Positions 22,738 through 32,390 of a DNA stretch of 64,000 bases are shown one piece after another. The position numbers and the translations under genes are program-made. This DNA is from Pyropia yezoensis (Eukaryota > Rhodophyta > Bangiophyceae > Bangiales > Bangiaceae), in contig CM020619.1 in assembly GCA_009829735.1 (NCBI GenBank), positions 5,162,083-5,226,082 on the forward strand, given 5' to 3'. Under the pieces are notes generated by a model. That model was given only the letters and a program-made list of their open reading frames with translations. It had not been told where the DNA came from and did no database searches. Within the stretch, counting starts at the first letter, position 1. Each line of letters begins with the position of its first letter.

Positions 22738-24069
22738 GCCCCCCTCCACCCCTGCCGCCGCCGCACCCGTGCCGCGGCGTTTGTCACCCCCTTGTCCGTG
22801 GCGGGCTTGCCCCGCGGCCGCCGCACGGCGGCGCCCCCCCTGGCCGGCGGCGGCGGCGGCGGCGGCGGTGGCTGCTGCCGACGCCGCCCCGCCTCGCGCC
22901 GGGGGCCCGCATCCCCCGCCGCCACCCCCACCCCACCACCCCCCGTGGGGGTCACCATCCCCGCCGGCGCGGGTGGCGGCGCGCCCGCCGGCGGGTGGCG
23001 GCCCCCCGTGGCGGTGGACCGGCGGACGCCCGAGGAGCGCCGCGCGGATCTGCTCGCCGCGGAGCGGCTGTACCAGCCAGAGGACCCAGACGAGCGGGAT
23101 GAGGAACTGTTTTGGGCGCGGGGCCTCGTCGACGGCGGCGCGTCGTCGTCCTTGTCGTCGCCGGCGGCGGGGGGGGGGGGTGGGGGAGCGGCCGGGACGT
23201 CGACGACCCCCGCCGGCAGCGGCGCCGGCAGCGGCGGCGCGGGGCGTCGGCCAGCCCCCGGCTTTGGCGCGTCGATGGGCAGCGCGTGGGACCCCCGGGC
23301 GGCGCTCCTCGCCCGCCTCCGCGCGTCGATTGAGCGGCGGGCGGCGGCGGCGGCGGGGGAGGAGGGGACGGCCGCCGCCGGTAGGTCCACACCGTCGGGT
23401 GCGCCGTCGTCTTTGTCGCCCACGGGGGGGCCTGCTGCTGCGGGGGGCCCGCCCCCTGCCTGGGCCGCCGGCCTCGGTACCCTCTTCGGCCAGCGCACCC
23501 CCGCGGCGGCAAAGGCCGCGGCGACGGCCGCCGCCAACGCGGCCGCCGAGGAGGATGCCGACGCCGAGGCCGCCCTTCAGTCGGGTGTGACTCTGCGGGC
23601 GTTGGTGGACGACGAGCCCCCACGGGGGGCCGTCCCCCCCGCGCCCGTATGGTGGGGCGCCGACCCTGCCGACCCATCCGCCGCTGCCGACGACGCGGAC
23701 GACAACGACTATGACGACGACGACGAGGTGCTCGGCGGCGCCCTGACGCGCACCTACGTGGCGCCCGGGTCGTGGGATGCCGCCGACGCGGACCCCGTCG
23801 TGCCGTGGGAGGACGATGACCCGCGACAGGGCCCGCTGGTCGGCCGCGCCGCCGACCCGGTGGGCTTGCTACTGACGCGGGACCAGGGGGCGGCGGCAGA
23901 CCAGGCAGAGGCGGTGGGCTGGGCGGCCGTCTCGGCGGTGGGGGTGGTGGTGGTGGGCAAGGCCGCCTGGGCGCTCGGCGCGTTTATGTTTAACTTTACC
24001 CTCTCCTTTGTCGCCATCTTTGCGCTGTCGGCGTTTATTTTTGTGGTGTTTTTTCTGCTGCGGTTTTGA
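22558..24069 (+). CDS. Plastid-targeted membrane protein of unknown function
   Basis: Predicted 503 aa. The start at 22558 follows a C-rich leader; the open frame further upstream (22333) is low-complexity and includes that leader. Residues 1-90 look like a plastid transit peptide: rich in Ala, Pro and Arg, almost without acidic residues, with a long Ala stretch. The middle carries a recognisable soluble patch (VDRRTPEERRADLLAAERLY, then QPEDPDERDEELFWARGL), Gly/Ser linkers and an acidic patch (DDADDNDYDDDDEV). The last 70 residues hold two hydrophobic helices (AVGWAAVSAVGVVVVGKAAW and a C-terminal one ending FVVFFLLRF), so the C terminus sits in a membrane, probably the thylakoid or envelope. 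No family is recognised. There is a poly-G run near 23165 but the frame is intact. Confidence 0.75.
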
Positions 24070-24171
24070 GGGGGGCGGGGGGGGGGGGGGGGGGCGCCCG
24101 GAGGAGGCGCGCGCGGAGGGTGGGGGTTGGGTGAGTGGGTGGGAAGTGGGGAGGGGAGGGGGACGGTGGGG

Positions 24172-24219
24172 TATGCGTAGGCCTATGCGTAGGCCTATGC
24201 GTAGGCCAATGGGTAGGTC
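24172..24219. repeat. 12-bp tandem repeat
   Basis: Three perfect copies of TATGCGTAGGCC plus one diverged copy (AATGGGTAGGTC) lie about 100 bp after the plastid protein's stop codon. Confidence 0.9.
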
Positions 24220-24344
24220 TTCGGCATATTGACGGGTACGCGCGGCGGATGCGCCGCCATTCTGCCAGCTGTCATCGCTCGCCCCGCTCTGCGGCCACAA
24301 ATACCGCCATGACACATCCCTCATAAGGCTAGGAGGGGGTGGAG

Positions 24345-24374
24345 CTAAAGTTTTTTTTTTAAAAAAAACTTTAG
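24345..24374. repeat. 30-bp AT-rich perfect palindrome
   Basis: CTAAAG followed by ten T, then eight A and CTTTAG: 14-bp arms around a two-base centre. It could form a cruciform or a transcript hairpin. Position 276 bp after the stop at 24069 allows a 3'-end role, but that is a guess. Confidence 0.85.
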
Positions 24375-25279
24375 GGACCCGGTTGCGGGCGATGCAGATG
24401 GGGAGCTCGCGAGTTGGGAACAATGGAACAGGGTTGCGCCACGGGCATTTGCCCATCCGTCGGTTGTCTGCGTGTTGGCGCACTTGCGCGGGGTGGCTCT
24501 GTCTGTTCCTACCGGATGGGGCGTGTGGCAGGCGGTGCATGGCTAGCCACATCGGCTTCAGCTAGGGGGCTCGGCGGCGTCTTCCCCCTGAGACCCTCTC
24601 GCCAGCGACCATGATCGCTGTGTGTTCCGCAGTGCTTTCTACGTTCCGCTCTGCGTTCCCAGGAGTGGGCATCCTTCCTCTGCTTGGCCGCCGCCGTCGT
24701 CACGGCCGCCGCCACCACCGTCACTGCTGAGGGCTGTGGAGCTCTCCCCGGAGAGGGTGCATGTCATGGACGGGTGTTCAGGGCGCCTGACGAGGGCGGG
24801 GTGGCCCAGGGAGTTCGGGAGGGGGGCAAAGCAGGTTGGGGTCCCCCGGGGGGCGGCAGCAGCAACGGGTACATACATATCTCACTAATTTATCACCGCC
24901 GCTGGCCCTGCGCAGTGGGGTTTTGATGGAGACGGCTTTCTGCGTACGTATCTATGTACCGAGGGTGCGTCGATTGTTGTTCCCCGGGGGTAGAGGTGAC
25001 CACCTCTCACAGAGGGATCAAATTTCAAGGTCACCCCCCTCAGAAACGTTCCGAGCACCTGGCCAAAAGGATATTATCGCTTCCGGATCTCTTCTACTCC
25101 TGGAAACAAGATGATCTGCACGTACGCACGGAAAAAAAGACGCATGAGCAGAGGGCTCGTCGCCTGAGCTTTTTTCTGGTGTGCGGTGGTCCCAGGCACA
25201 ATGATCTACATGAGCGGGAGGAGGGGTGAAGCAGAAAAGCCACGCCCAGTTGGCAGGTGAGGTCGGTGGGACTGCCGCG

Positions 25280-25550
25280 ACAGGAGGCAAGCCCCTGGTG
25301 TGGGGGGCGGGGACCTCTGCCACAGCGGGCAGATGGACAGCGGAGAGGGGATGGGGCAGTACAGCCGCGCCCAGCAGGCGGATCTTGGGGTGGAGGGGGA
25401 GGGGCGCGATACAGCCGCGACCAAGTGCATGGTGCGGGCGCGGGGACCGCCACGCCCGTCGATGGATCCTTGATGGAGAGGGGGGGAGCAGCACAGCGGC
25501 ACCCAGGAGGGGGAGCTTGGGTGGCGCAAGGGGGGGGAGGCACAACCGGG
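25280..25550. repeat. 132-bp degenerate tandem duplication
   Basis: Related segments recur 132 bp apart: gcagtacagccgcgcccag at 25356 against gcagcacagcggcaccca at 25488, and gcggggacc near 25305 against 25439. A partial half-unit (gatacagccgcgaccaag) lies near 25409. Confidence 0.6.
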
Positions 25551-26245
25551 TTGACGGTGGTCGGCGCCGGGTGAGGTTGCGGACCGATGCAGGGATCTAG
25601 ACGGGGTGAGGAGACCATCAGCAGGCGGCGAGGGGTCTCCAAGCGTGCGTCTCGCGCGCATGCACCCAGATCACGCGGAAAAGGGGGTTCTGACAGTGAA
25701 CGTCTTTACCCGTCATGGGCGCCTTTCTCCGGGATAATGCCCGAGAACCACACAACAATGCCCTCACCACGCGCAGACAGCTCCTTGTTCTCTCTCGATA
25801 GAAAAACAAATAGCCGACGTCGTACTCTTTTATGTGAACTATAGCAACAGGCAAGGAGCACGTTGGGATATGAGTAGGGGGATTTTAAAAGTTCAAATTG
25901 ACCATCATTCGACGCACCCTCAGTAGCTACGTATTTATTTTGCTCATGTCATGTCTATAGATGTGAACTGACGCGGCCACTGACGCTGCGACGCCGCTGA
26001 CGGCAGTGAGGCGCACGATTGTCTCGACACACAAGCTCGTTGAACAGCCCATGTGATGATGATGAAATGCCGAAAAGGGCCATTTGAACTGAGGGCGCGC
26101 TGCCAATTGCCATGGACATATATTGCCCTGTTGTTGGCCCGCCCTGTACTCATCGGGACGGTGGGGGCGACGCCCGGGCGAGCACCACACCTCCCCGATG
26201 GCGAACCGGGTTCCCATCCCCAACAACCCCGGTAGGCGCTGGTGC

Positions 26246-26266
26246 TATACATACATACATACATAG
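26246..26266. repeat. (ATAC)n microsatellite
   Basis: About five consecutive ATAC units lie 430 bp upstream of the hydrolase start. Confidence 0.9.
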
Positions 26267-26695
26267 ATGATGGAGCTGCCCATTTAGTGCCCACAGGGCG
26301 CATGGCTCCTGAGGCGGGTGTGCACCCTGTGGTCGGGAGGCTGTCCTTCGCAGCAGGCGCCGCAATGCCCGACTGGCAGTTGTGAGGGGCACCGGCTCAC
26401 TGGCAGTAGTGAGGGGCACCAGCGCCGTATCCCATGTAATGCTTTCAGAACAGCGGGTAGGTGGCCATTTCCCCGCAGCCGCAGGCTGTTGCGCGCACAG
26501 GGAATCCGTGCAGGCGGGGACGCACCGTCAAGGTACCCACTACTTGGGTCGGCGGCTGGCTGGGCAGCACGGCCGAGGACTGGGGCTTGCCAACGCTGCA
26601 GAGACCCATCCCCTCGCGCTTCTTGTCATCGTTCCCCTCGGGCAGTGGGCAAGGGGGGCGGTACAAACCATCCCTTGTCCTCGTTCTAAGCAGTC

Positions 26696-28027
26696 ATGAT
26701 GGGGTGGCCCTCTACCCTGGCGGCCACTCTCCTGATTGCCTGCGTTTGTTGCATTGCGGACCCCGTCCGAGCTCACCCTCCTCCCCCCCCAACCCACTCG
26801 GGCACGGCCGCCGCCTATGACCGAGCCACACATATCATTGACGCCTACATTGCGTCGACGGTCGGGGACGCCCAAGCCAGGCAGGGCGCGCAAGGGGTGT
26901 ACACCTTTCACCGCCCAGACGTCAAGGTGTACGGGACGGCCATTGTGTTCCACGGGGGCTTTGGCAAGCCATCTGACACGTCTGGCACAACCGCCTACCT
27001 CCACGCGAATGGGTGGAATGTCTACGCGCCGCCCCTCGCCGGCCACGCCTTCGAAGGCACCCGCTGGCCATCGACCCGGCTGCGGGGGGAGTATGGGGGG
27101 GACTTGGCGCGGCAGCTGTTGCTGCAGGACCCAGTCCTGGGTCCTATTGCTGCAGGGATCAACAATGGGACGCTGGCGGCCCCCGTCCACGGCCCAGACG
27201 GGTTTGTCTATGACGACGCCATGCGCTGGGCGCTGGAGGTACTGAGCAAGGGGATGGGGCCGGCGGCGTACAAGACACTGGTGAACGCGTTTGAGCTGCT
27301 CATCACAGCCACGGCCTACCCCGGCAAGCAGGCCGCCCTCCACAAGTACTTTGAGACGGACCACATGCGGTACGCTACCGATGCGGCTGCCCGCGTGATG
27401 GATGTGGTCTCCCTCCCCGGGCCCGTTGTGGTCGTCGGCTACTCCATGGGCGGCGTCGAGGCCCTCTACGCGTCGGCCTGGTCGGCTGGCATTGTCTCCC
27501 GCGCCGTCCTCTACGCACCCTTCGTGGACGCAGCCGCGCCCACCGGGAGCCCCGGCCTTCGTCACCTTCTTCAGGCGGTGGGCGCCCTGGACCTGTACGT
27601 GGCGCCCGTCCCCAATGACACAGCTATCCCTTCTGTCATGCTACCGGCGGCCAGCCTCGTGGGCCACACCCTCCTGGACGGGGACCTTCACGCGGCTGTG
27701 CGGGAACAGACCGACGTCTTTTGTGTCTTTGCCGAGGACGATGAAATGGCCGACGTGGCTGCCGGCTTGCGGGTGTGCCGGGATGGGGTGGCGTCGGCGG
27801 GCTCCCGATCGTTTTTGTACCCTGCGCGGCTGGGGCTCGGCCACTCGGCCGCCCCAAGCCCGTTCAATCCATACAACGCGCCGCTGCTGCAAGAGACGTG
27901 GCGGTTTTTGGTCACCGGGGAGGTCCACACCAGCCAGATGATCAACAAAACGGGTGACCCGGCGTTGCCCAACGTGCCGCCCATGGTTGGTGCGGTCTCC
28001 ATGGCTCGCCCTGCCCATGGTGCGTGA
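26696..28027 (+). CDS. Secreted alpha/beta hydrolase (serine hydrolase family)
   Basis: 443 aa. The N terminus is a signal peptide (TLAATLLIACVCCIADPVRA at about residues 7-26) followed by a short Pro spacer. The hydrolase core is visible: an oxyanion-type HGGFG (86-90), the nucleophile elbow GYSMGG with the catalytic Ser at about 250, an acidic loop FAEDDEMAD (Asp 348/349) and GLGHSAAP with the catalytic His at about 383, in the canonical Ser-Asp-His order. A cap-like insertion lies between the first strand and the elbow. Several N-glycosylation sequons fit secretion. The start is the first of two adjacent ATG codons at 26696. The frame is intact and no intron is seen. Substrate (lipid, ester or carbohydrate ester) cannot be told from sequence. 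Confidence 0.88.
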   Translation: MMGWPSTLAATLLIACVCCIADPVRAHPPPPPTHSGTAAAYDRATHIIDAYIASTVGDAQARQGAQGVYTFHRPDVKVYGTAIVFHGGFGKPSDTSGTTAYLHANGWNVYAPPLAGHAFEGTRWPSTRLRGEYGGDLARQLLLQDPVLGPIAAGINNGTLAAPVHGPDGFVYDDAMRWALEVLSKGMGPAAYKTLVNAFELLITATAYPGKQAALHKYFETDHMRYATDAAARVMDVVSLPGPVVVVGYSMGGVEALYASAWSAGIVSRAVLYAPFVDAAAPTGSPGLRHLLQAVGALDLYVAPVPNDTAIPSVMLPAASLVGHTLLDGDLHAAVREQTDVFCVFAEDDEMADVAAGLRVCRDGVASAGSRSFLYPARLGLGHSAAPSPFNPYNAPLLQETWRFLVTGEVHTSQMINKTGDPALPNVPPMVGAVSMARPAHGA

Positions 28028-30041
28028 GGGGTCAGGGCAGGCATGTGTGGAGTAAAAAACTATATCTGTTTTGTGCAGGGCGGTGAAGCGCAGCTGTACA
28101 GCACTGAGACTTCTGTTGTAGGCCAGCTCTCGGAAGCAACATGACCAACGAGCCGACGAGGTGGACCAGTTGGCGGTGGCTTCGCAGCTTACTCCAAACA
28201 ACAGGTCAGGTACCTATAGCTCATGTTTTTTGTTGCTACCCGTCTCGGCTGCCAGAGAAGTGGCCAGCTCCCCACCGCGATCATCGTACATATGTAGCAC
28301 CATGATGGTGCCCTTCTAAATTCAAGCTCAAGCTGTAGTCCTGCTATGTCTATATACCCATCCAGCGGAGGCGTTTGATTGGCGGATGGGGACTCTCGAG
28401 TGAGTGCGTGTGCGCCTTGATCCCAAGGCGGCGCCCATGAGCCCTGATCCCATGGCGGCGCCCATGAGCCTTGATCCCAAGGTGGCGATGCCCTCGGGCC
28501 TTGATCCCGAGGCGGCGCCCATGCGCCCCGATGGATGCCGCCGCGCTTCGCCCTGCTCCCACACTGACCGGCCCGTCCTGCCCTGTGCGCTCCTGCCAGT
28601 CTTCGCGTCATGGCTGGCGTCTTGTCCCTGCTATCAAAGTGGCAAGAAGGGCCGCCGCTGTTTTGGACCGACCCCAACCGCCGCCCCTCGGCGCTCCCCC
28701 TGCCGCGCCCTTGCGCGCCTGCTGCGGCGTCCAAGGCAGCAGAGGACAAAGACGGCAGAGGACGCCCTCCTTCCACTCCTGTGCCACGCCGTGGCTGGCC
28801 CGCCGTCGCCGTGGGGGGCTAACTGCTTGCATCGGGCGAGTGGCAGTGTCCTCGCGTCACGGCTGACGTGGCGTCGCCGCCATGGAGGCGGCGGCCGCGT
28901 GGCGTCGGCGCCTGCCGTGGGGCGCGCGCGGGCGGCGGCGGGGGTGGCGACGCCCCCCGTCCCCCCCCCAGATGGGCGTCTCCCGCCCCCCCCCCCCGCC
29001 TCCCAATGGTGCGTCAAGCACGCCCACCTCGCCCTTCTCCCTCGAATCGCCCTTTGCTGAGGCGCTGTGCATCCTCTTCCCCCTGACGCGACAGTCGTGG
29101 TCGTGACGGTGGCAGCTGTTTCGGTGGCCGCTGGGTCTACCACCCGATGGCGTTGGTGGTAGCCGGCAGCAACGTCACCACCAGCACCAGTCGTCGCGGA
29201 GTGGGGCCGCGGGCGCGCCGCAGCCAGTAACCCCGTCGCCACGAGCTTGTCTCGACGCCGACGTGGCGACCCCATCGCCCCCCGTCTGCATCGTCTCTGC
29301 GCCTCGACGTCGGTGGCCGCCTGGACGCGGGGCGCGACAGCCGTGCAGCGGCGATGCACACTTAGCGGCGGCTGGGAGCCCGGCGGTCCAGCGGACGTGA
29401 GCCGCCAAGGACCTTGATGGGGGGCTGTCGGTACGCCTCTGCTCCTGCGCCCACTGGTCCTGGCTGCTGCCGCCTCGGCGGCTTCTGCGTCCCCCGCCGC
29501 CACTGCAGTGACTGTGGCGACAGGGCGTACGGCTGGGCCAATGGTGGGTCGCCTCTCTCCCCCGCGGCGGCGTCGCCGTTTCCCACCCTGCCCTATCGCG
29601 CCACAGGCGACGGCACGCACCCGTCTGACTACCCGGCCCAGCGGCCCGGCGGGGTGCACTGCCGCCGGGGGTGCCCCACCTGGCAGCCAACGCAACGGCG
29701 GCCGGGGGGGAGTGCCTCCAATGCGGTGTAGCCGCCGCCGCTACCCCCTCTCGGCGGCGGCGGCGGCAGCGGTGGAAGCGGCGGCGGCAGCGGTGGGAGC
29801 GGCTTGGGCTGCAGCCCGGACCAGCTGGTCCCCGAACGTGTGCCGGTTTGGGAGGTACGGGAGATGGCGCGGCCCGTTGGGTCGGGACGTGTCCGTCCCG
29901 AGTTGAAAAACAGAGCATGATCTGAGCTTATACTGTACGTACGTACAAGCAAGATTGAGGATGCGCCCCCCCCCCCCCCCCTCTCCCTTCTCTGGCCGGC
30001 GCTCTCCCCCCTCCCCCCCCCCGTCCACCCAGCCCCTCGTC
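28028..30041. other. Convergent spacer between hydrolase and membrane glycoprotein genes
   Basis: A TAAAAAA stretch shortly after the hydrolase stop may mark its 3' end. From 28600 to 29750 GC rises and a minus-strand frame is open for 353 codons (28634-29695). It has no domain, no leader and an Arg/Ala/Gly composition, so it is not called. A tandem repeat at 28416-28526 and a TACTGTAC motif near 29931 are noted separately. Confidence 0.45.
28416..28526. repeat. 27-bp tandem repeat, four units
   Basis: Units of 27, 27, 30 and 27 bp begin CTTGATCCCAAGGCGGCGCC, with small changes in each. As all lengths are multiples of three, every frame through it repeats, for example LDPKAAPMS on the plus strand. 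No gene can be assigned. Confidence 0.9.
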
Positions 30042-32261
30042 TCAAACCGTCTCTTCCCCCCCGCCCCCCTCTACCCCCCTCCACCAGCGCAGTCGGAGGC
30101 CCGCACCGCCCGCAGGGACGCCACTCTCGGCCGCCGCTGACGCGGCTGGGGCGGCCGCGGCAGTCGCCGGGGCGCCCCCCCCCCCCCTCCCGCCCCATTC
30201 TCCCTCTGCCTCCCCACCGGCCGCGCCCTTGACGGGCGCGCTCCCTCCATCGTCATCGTCGAAGGTCTTGCCATCCCCACTGGTCGCCGCCACCCCCCCC
30301 CCCTCCCCTGCCGTGCCCTCGGGCGCGGTCGACCACCGGCGCATGGCCAGCACGTAGAGCACGCCGCTGAGGAGCACAAAACCCACACACCACCCCGCGG
30401 TGAGGCCGACGAGGAGCCCCCGGCGGTAGTCGGTGCGCGCCGCCACCAGCAGCGTTTCGGAGAGGAGCAGGCGGGAGCCGGTCAGGTCCGGGTCCCCTCC
30501 CGTCCCCCCGCCGCCCACATACTCGACGTGGAGGGCGTGGCGGAGGCCCCCAGCACGGAAGGCGGCGCCCTCTCCCTCCGCCACAGCCAGCGTCAGGAGC
30601 CCCGCCAGGCTAAACAGGCCGCTCAGGCCGGTGGCCACAAAGGCTGCCTTATTGGCAATCTGCCACGTGTCCGACTGGACGGCCACGGCCTGCGCCACGA
30701 GCGCGGGGGCAACGACCACGATCGCCAGCACAATGTCCGACGCCTCGGCGGGCTCAGCGGGCTCGTCCGCCCGGAAGAGGGCGGCGTCAAAGGCGCGCGA
30801 CAGGCGTCCCACTACCTCCCGGCGGGCGTCCCGCTCGGCAATCCGCAGCAGCGAGTAGGCTTGGGCGGGGGGGGTGGGGGCGGCAGAGGCAAGGGGCGGG
30901 GGGGCTGTGGGCGGCGCACCTGGCGCCGTCGGCGGAGGGGGGGGTGCCGCGCAGGTGCCGAGCGTGAGTGCCAGGGCCACCTCGGATGGGGCTTCTGCCG
31001 CCACCTCCCGGGAGCCCGTGCCGGCCAGCCACCCGGGGCGGGGGGCGTAGGCGGCGTCGACGGGCACGGCGCAGTCTGGCGGGGACGGCGGCGTCGCCCC
31101 CGCGCCTGGCACCCACGTCCACGACACGTCCACGTTGGGCACGTCATCAGCCGTCGAGACAACGACCGCCTCCTTGCCGTCGGGGTGGGACGAGACGCGG
31201 AGGTCTTTTGCAACGGCGCCCGCTTTCCGCACGCCCTTTCCCCCACAGTAGCGGTCGGGGTCGGTGACAAAGGCATCGGCCGGCTCTTGGCAGAAGGAAA
31301 ATGCTGTCATCTCCAGCGCCGCCGAGCGCCGGAAGCGGCCGTCCGGCCGGACCAGATCCTTGTGGAAGGGGGTGAGGGAGGCGACGGTCAGGGTGGGGGG
31401 CGGCCCCCAGAGGGTGACGTTGGGCAGCCACCCTGGGTCCACCTGCACCGCCCGGCCCAGAGACAGGACGTCGTGCTCAAACATCGGCACCGGGCGGGTG
31501 GGGCCCGGCGTGTCCAGCGGGCCCTCGTCGTCTGCAGTGGGCGTGCGGGTGATGATGGTGGGGGTGGCGGCGCCTGCCGCGGGCGGCGGCAGCAGCGTGG
31601 CGACGGCGCTAAAGTCAGAGCAGTTGGCGTTGAGGCACAGCCCGCCGGTCAGGCGGGTCAGCGCCACCACCTCCCACTCCCCCGACACCCGCATGACCTC
31701 CCCCCCAACGCTGTTGCGCTGGAGGGTGAGCAGCCGCGCCACGTCTGCCTCGTACTCGAGGCCGTCGTCGGTAAAGGGGTGCACCATCGACCACGAGTCG
31801 TCGCCAGACGGCCCCGCCCTGAGCAGCTTGACCCGGCTGGTCAGGCGCGAGCCAGGCCCCGCCAGCCGCCGGTCATCCAGCACCCAGGACGTCCCAAACA
31901 GCTGCGCGTGGCCAATGCCCGCGAGGCTGTTGGCGGGGTCGGGGAGCACCAGCAGCAGCGTCGGGTTTTCCACCGGCGCCACGCAGGTGGCGTCAGGGAG
32001 GAGCCGGGTGGCCGCGCTTGAGTTTGACGGGTCGGCGGGGCGGATGGAGAAGGTGCGGGTGCCGTTGGCGAGCTCCGGCGCACGGGTGTTGCAGGTCAGG
32101 GACGGGAGGAGGTGGAAGCGCCCGATCGCTGTGTCGGGAAGGCCGGGGAAGGGCTTGGTGGCGACCGCAACCGCCGCCGCCGCCGCCGCCACGGCCGCGG
32201 CGGCCGCGGTGGCGACAAGGCGCCCCGCCTGGCGGGCGGGACGCGGGGGCGGGTGCCCCAT
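30042..32261 (-). CDS. Large membrane glycoprotein of unknown family
   Basis: 739 aa from an ATG in an ideal Kozak context (gccaccATGG) at 32261. The frame is open further upstream, but that part is leader-like. An N-terminal hydrophobic Ala/Val segment (about residues 14-40) acts as signal or anchor. The next roughly 400 residues look extracellular, with regular cysteines and N-glycosylation sequons (NGT, NSS, NCS, NVT). A Pro-rich linker (APPPPPTAPGAPP) follows. Three hydrophobic helices come next: about 505-525 (IVLAIVVVAPALVAQAVAV), 537-562 (FVATGLSGLFSLAGLLTLAV) and 615-640 (GLTAGWCVGFVLLSGVLYVL). The Gly/Ala-rich, partly acidic tail is probably cytosolic. No conserved domain is recognised. 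It is intact and intronless. A surface or cell-wall-contact role is only inferred. Confidence 0.85.
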   Translation of the reverse strand: MGHPPPRPARQAGRLVATAAAAAVAAAAAAVAVATKPFPGLPDTAIGRFHLLPSLTCNTRAPELANGTRTFSIRPADPSNSSAATRLLPDATCVAPVENPTLLLVLPDPANSLAGIGHAQLFGTSWVLDDRRLAGPGSRLTSRVKLLRAGPSGDDSWSMVHPFTDDGLEYEADVARLLTLQRNSVGGEVMRVSGEWEVVALTRLTGGLCLNANCSDFSAVATLLPPPAAGAATPTIITRTPTADDEGPLDTPGPTRPVPMFEHDVLSLGRAVQVDPGWLPNVTLWGPPPTLTVASLTPFHKDLVRPDGRFRRSAALEMTAFSFCQEPADAFVTDPDRYCGGKGVRKAGAVAKDLRVSSHPDGKEAVVVSTADDVPNVDVSWTWVPGAGATPPSPPDCAVPVDAAYAPRPGWLAGTGSREVAAEAPSEVALALTLGTCAAPPPPPTAPGAPPTAPPPLASAAPTPPAQAYSLLRIAERDARREVVGRLSRAFDAALFRADEPAEPAEASDIVLAIVVVAPALVAQAVAVQSDTWQIANKAAFVATGLSGLFSLAGLLTLAVAEGEGAAFRAGGLRHALHVEYVGGGGTGGDPDLTGSRLLLSETLLVAARTDYRRGLLVGLTAGWCVGFVLLSGVLYVLAMRRWSTAPEGTAGEGGGVAATSGDGKTFDDDDGGSAPVKGAAGGEAEGEWGGRGGGGAPATAAAAPAASAAAESGVPAGGAGLRLRWWRGVEGGGGEETV

Positions 32262-32390
32262 GGTGGCCGCCCCTTTGCGAAGTTTGTTGGTGGGCGGGGG
32301 GGCGGGCGGGGAATGGGGTGGACAGGGTGGGTAGACCGCACGCTTGCGGGGCGGGTGGGGAGGGGGGCCGGGTGCTTGCAAAGGGCCAAC
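32262..32390 (-). promoter_or_regulatory. Pyrimidine-rich leader of the membrane glycoprotein gene
   Basis: On the minus strand it is rich in C with CACCC/CCCGCC blocks directly before the ATG, like the leaders at the other genes. Confidence 0.4.

Larger units (their letters stand above)
24070..26695. other. Intergenic region with small repeats
   Basis: 2.6 kb without a supported gene; GC falls toward 25900-26100. It contains the 12-bp tandem, the AT palindrome, the 132-bp duplication and the ATAC microsatellite listed separately. Open frames over the 132-bp duplication exist on both strands, but their repeated text reflects the DNA repeat. Confidence 0.5.

Noticed and set aside
25280..25550. 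CRISPR-like array
   Set aside because: Only about two diverged 132-bp units without regular spacers; the organism is eukaryotic.
28634..29695. 353-codon minus-strand frame
   Set aside because: Arg/Ala/Gly composition, no ATG with leader, no domain; expected by chance in GC-rich DNA.
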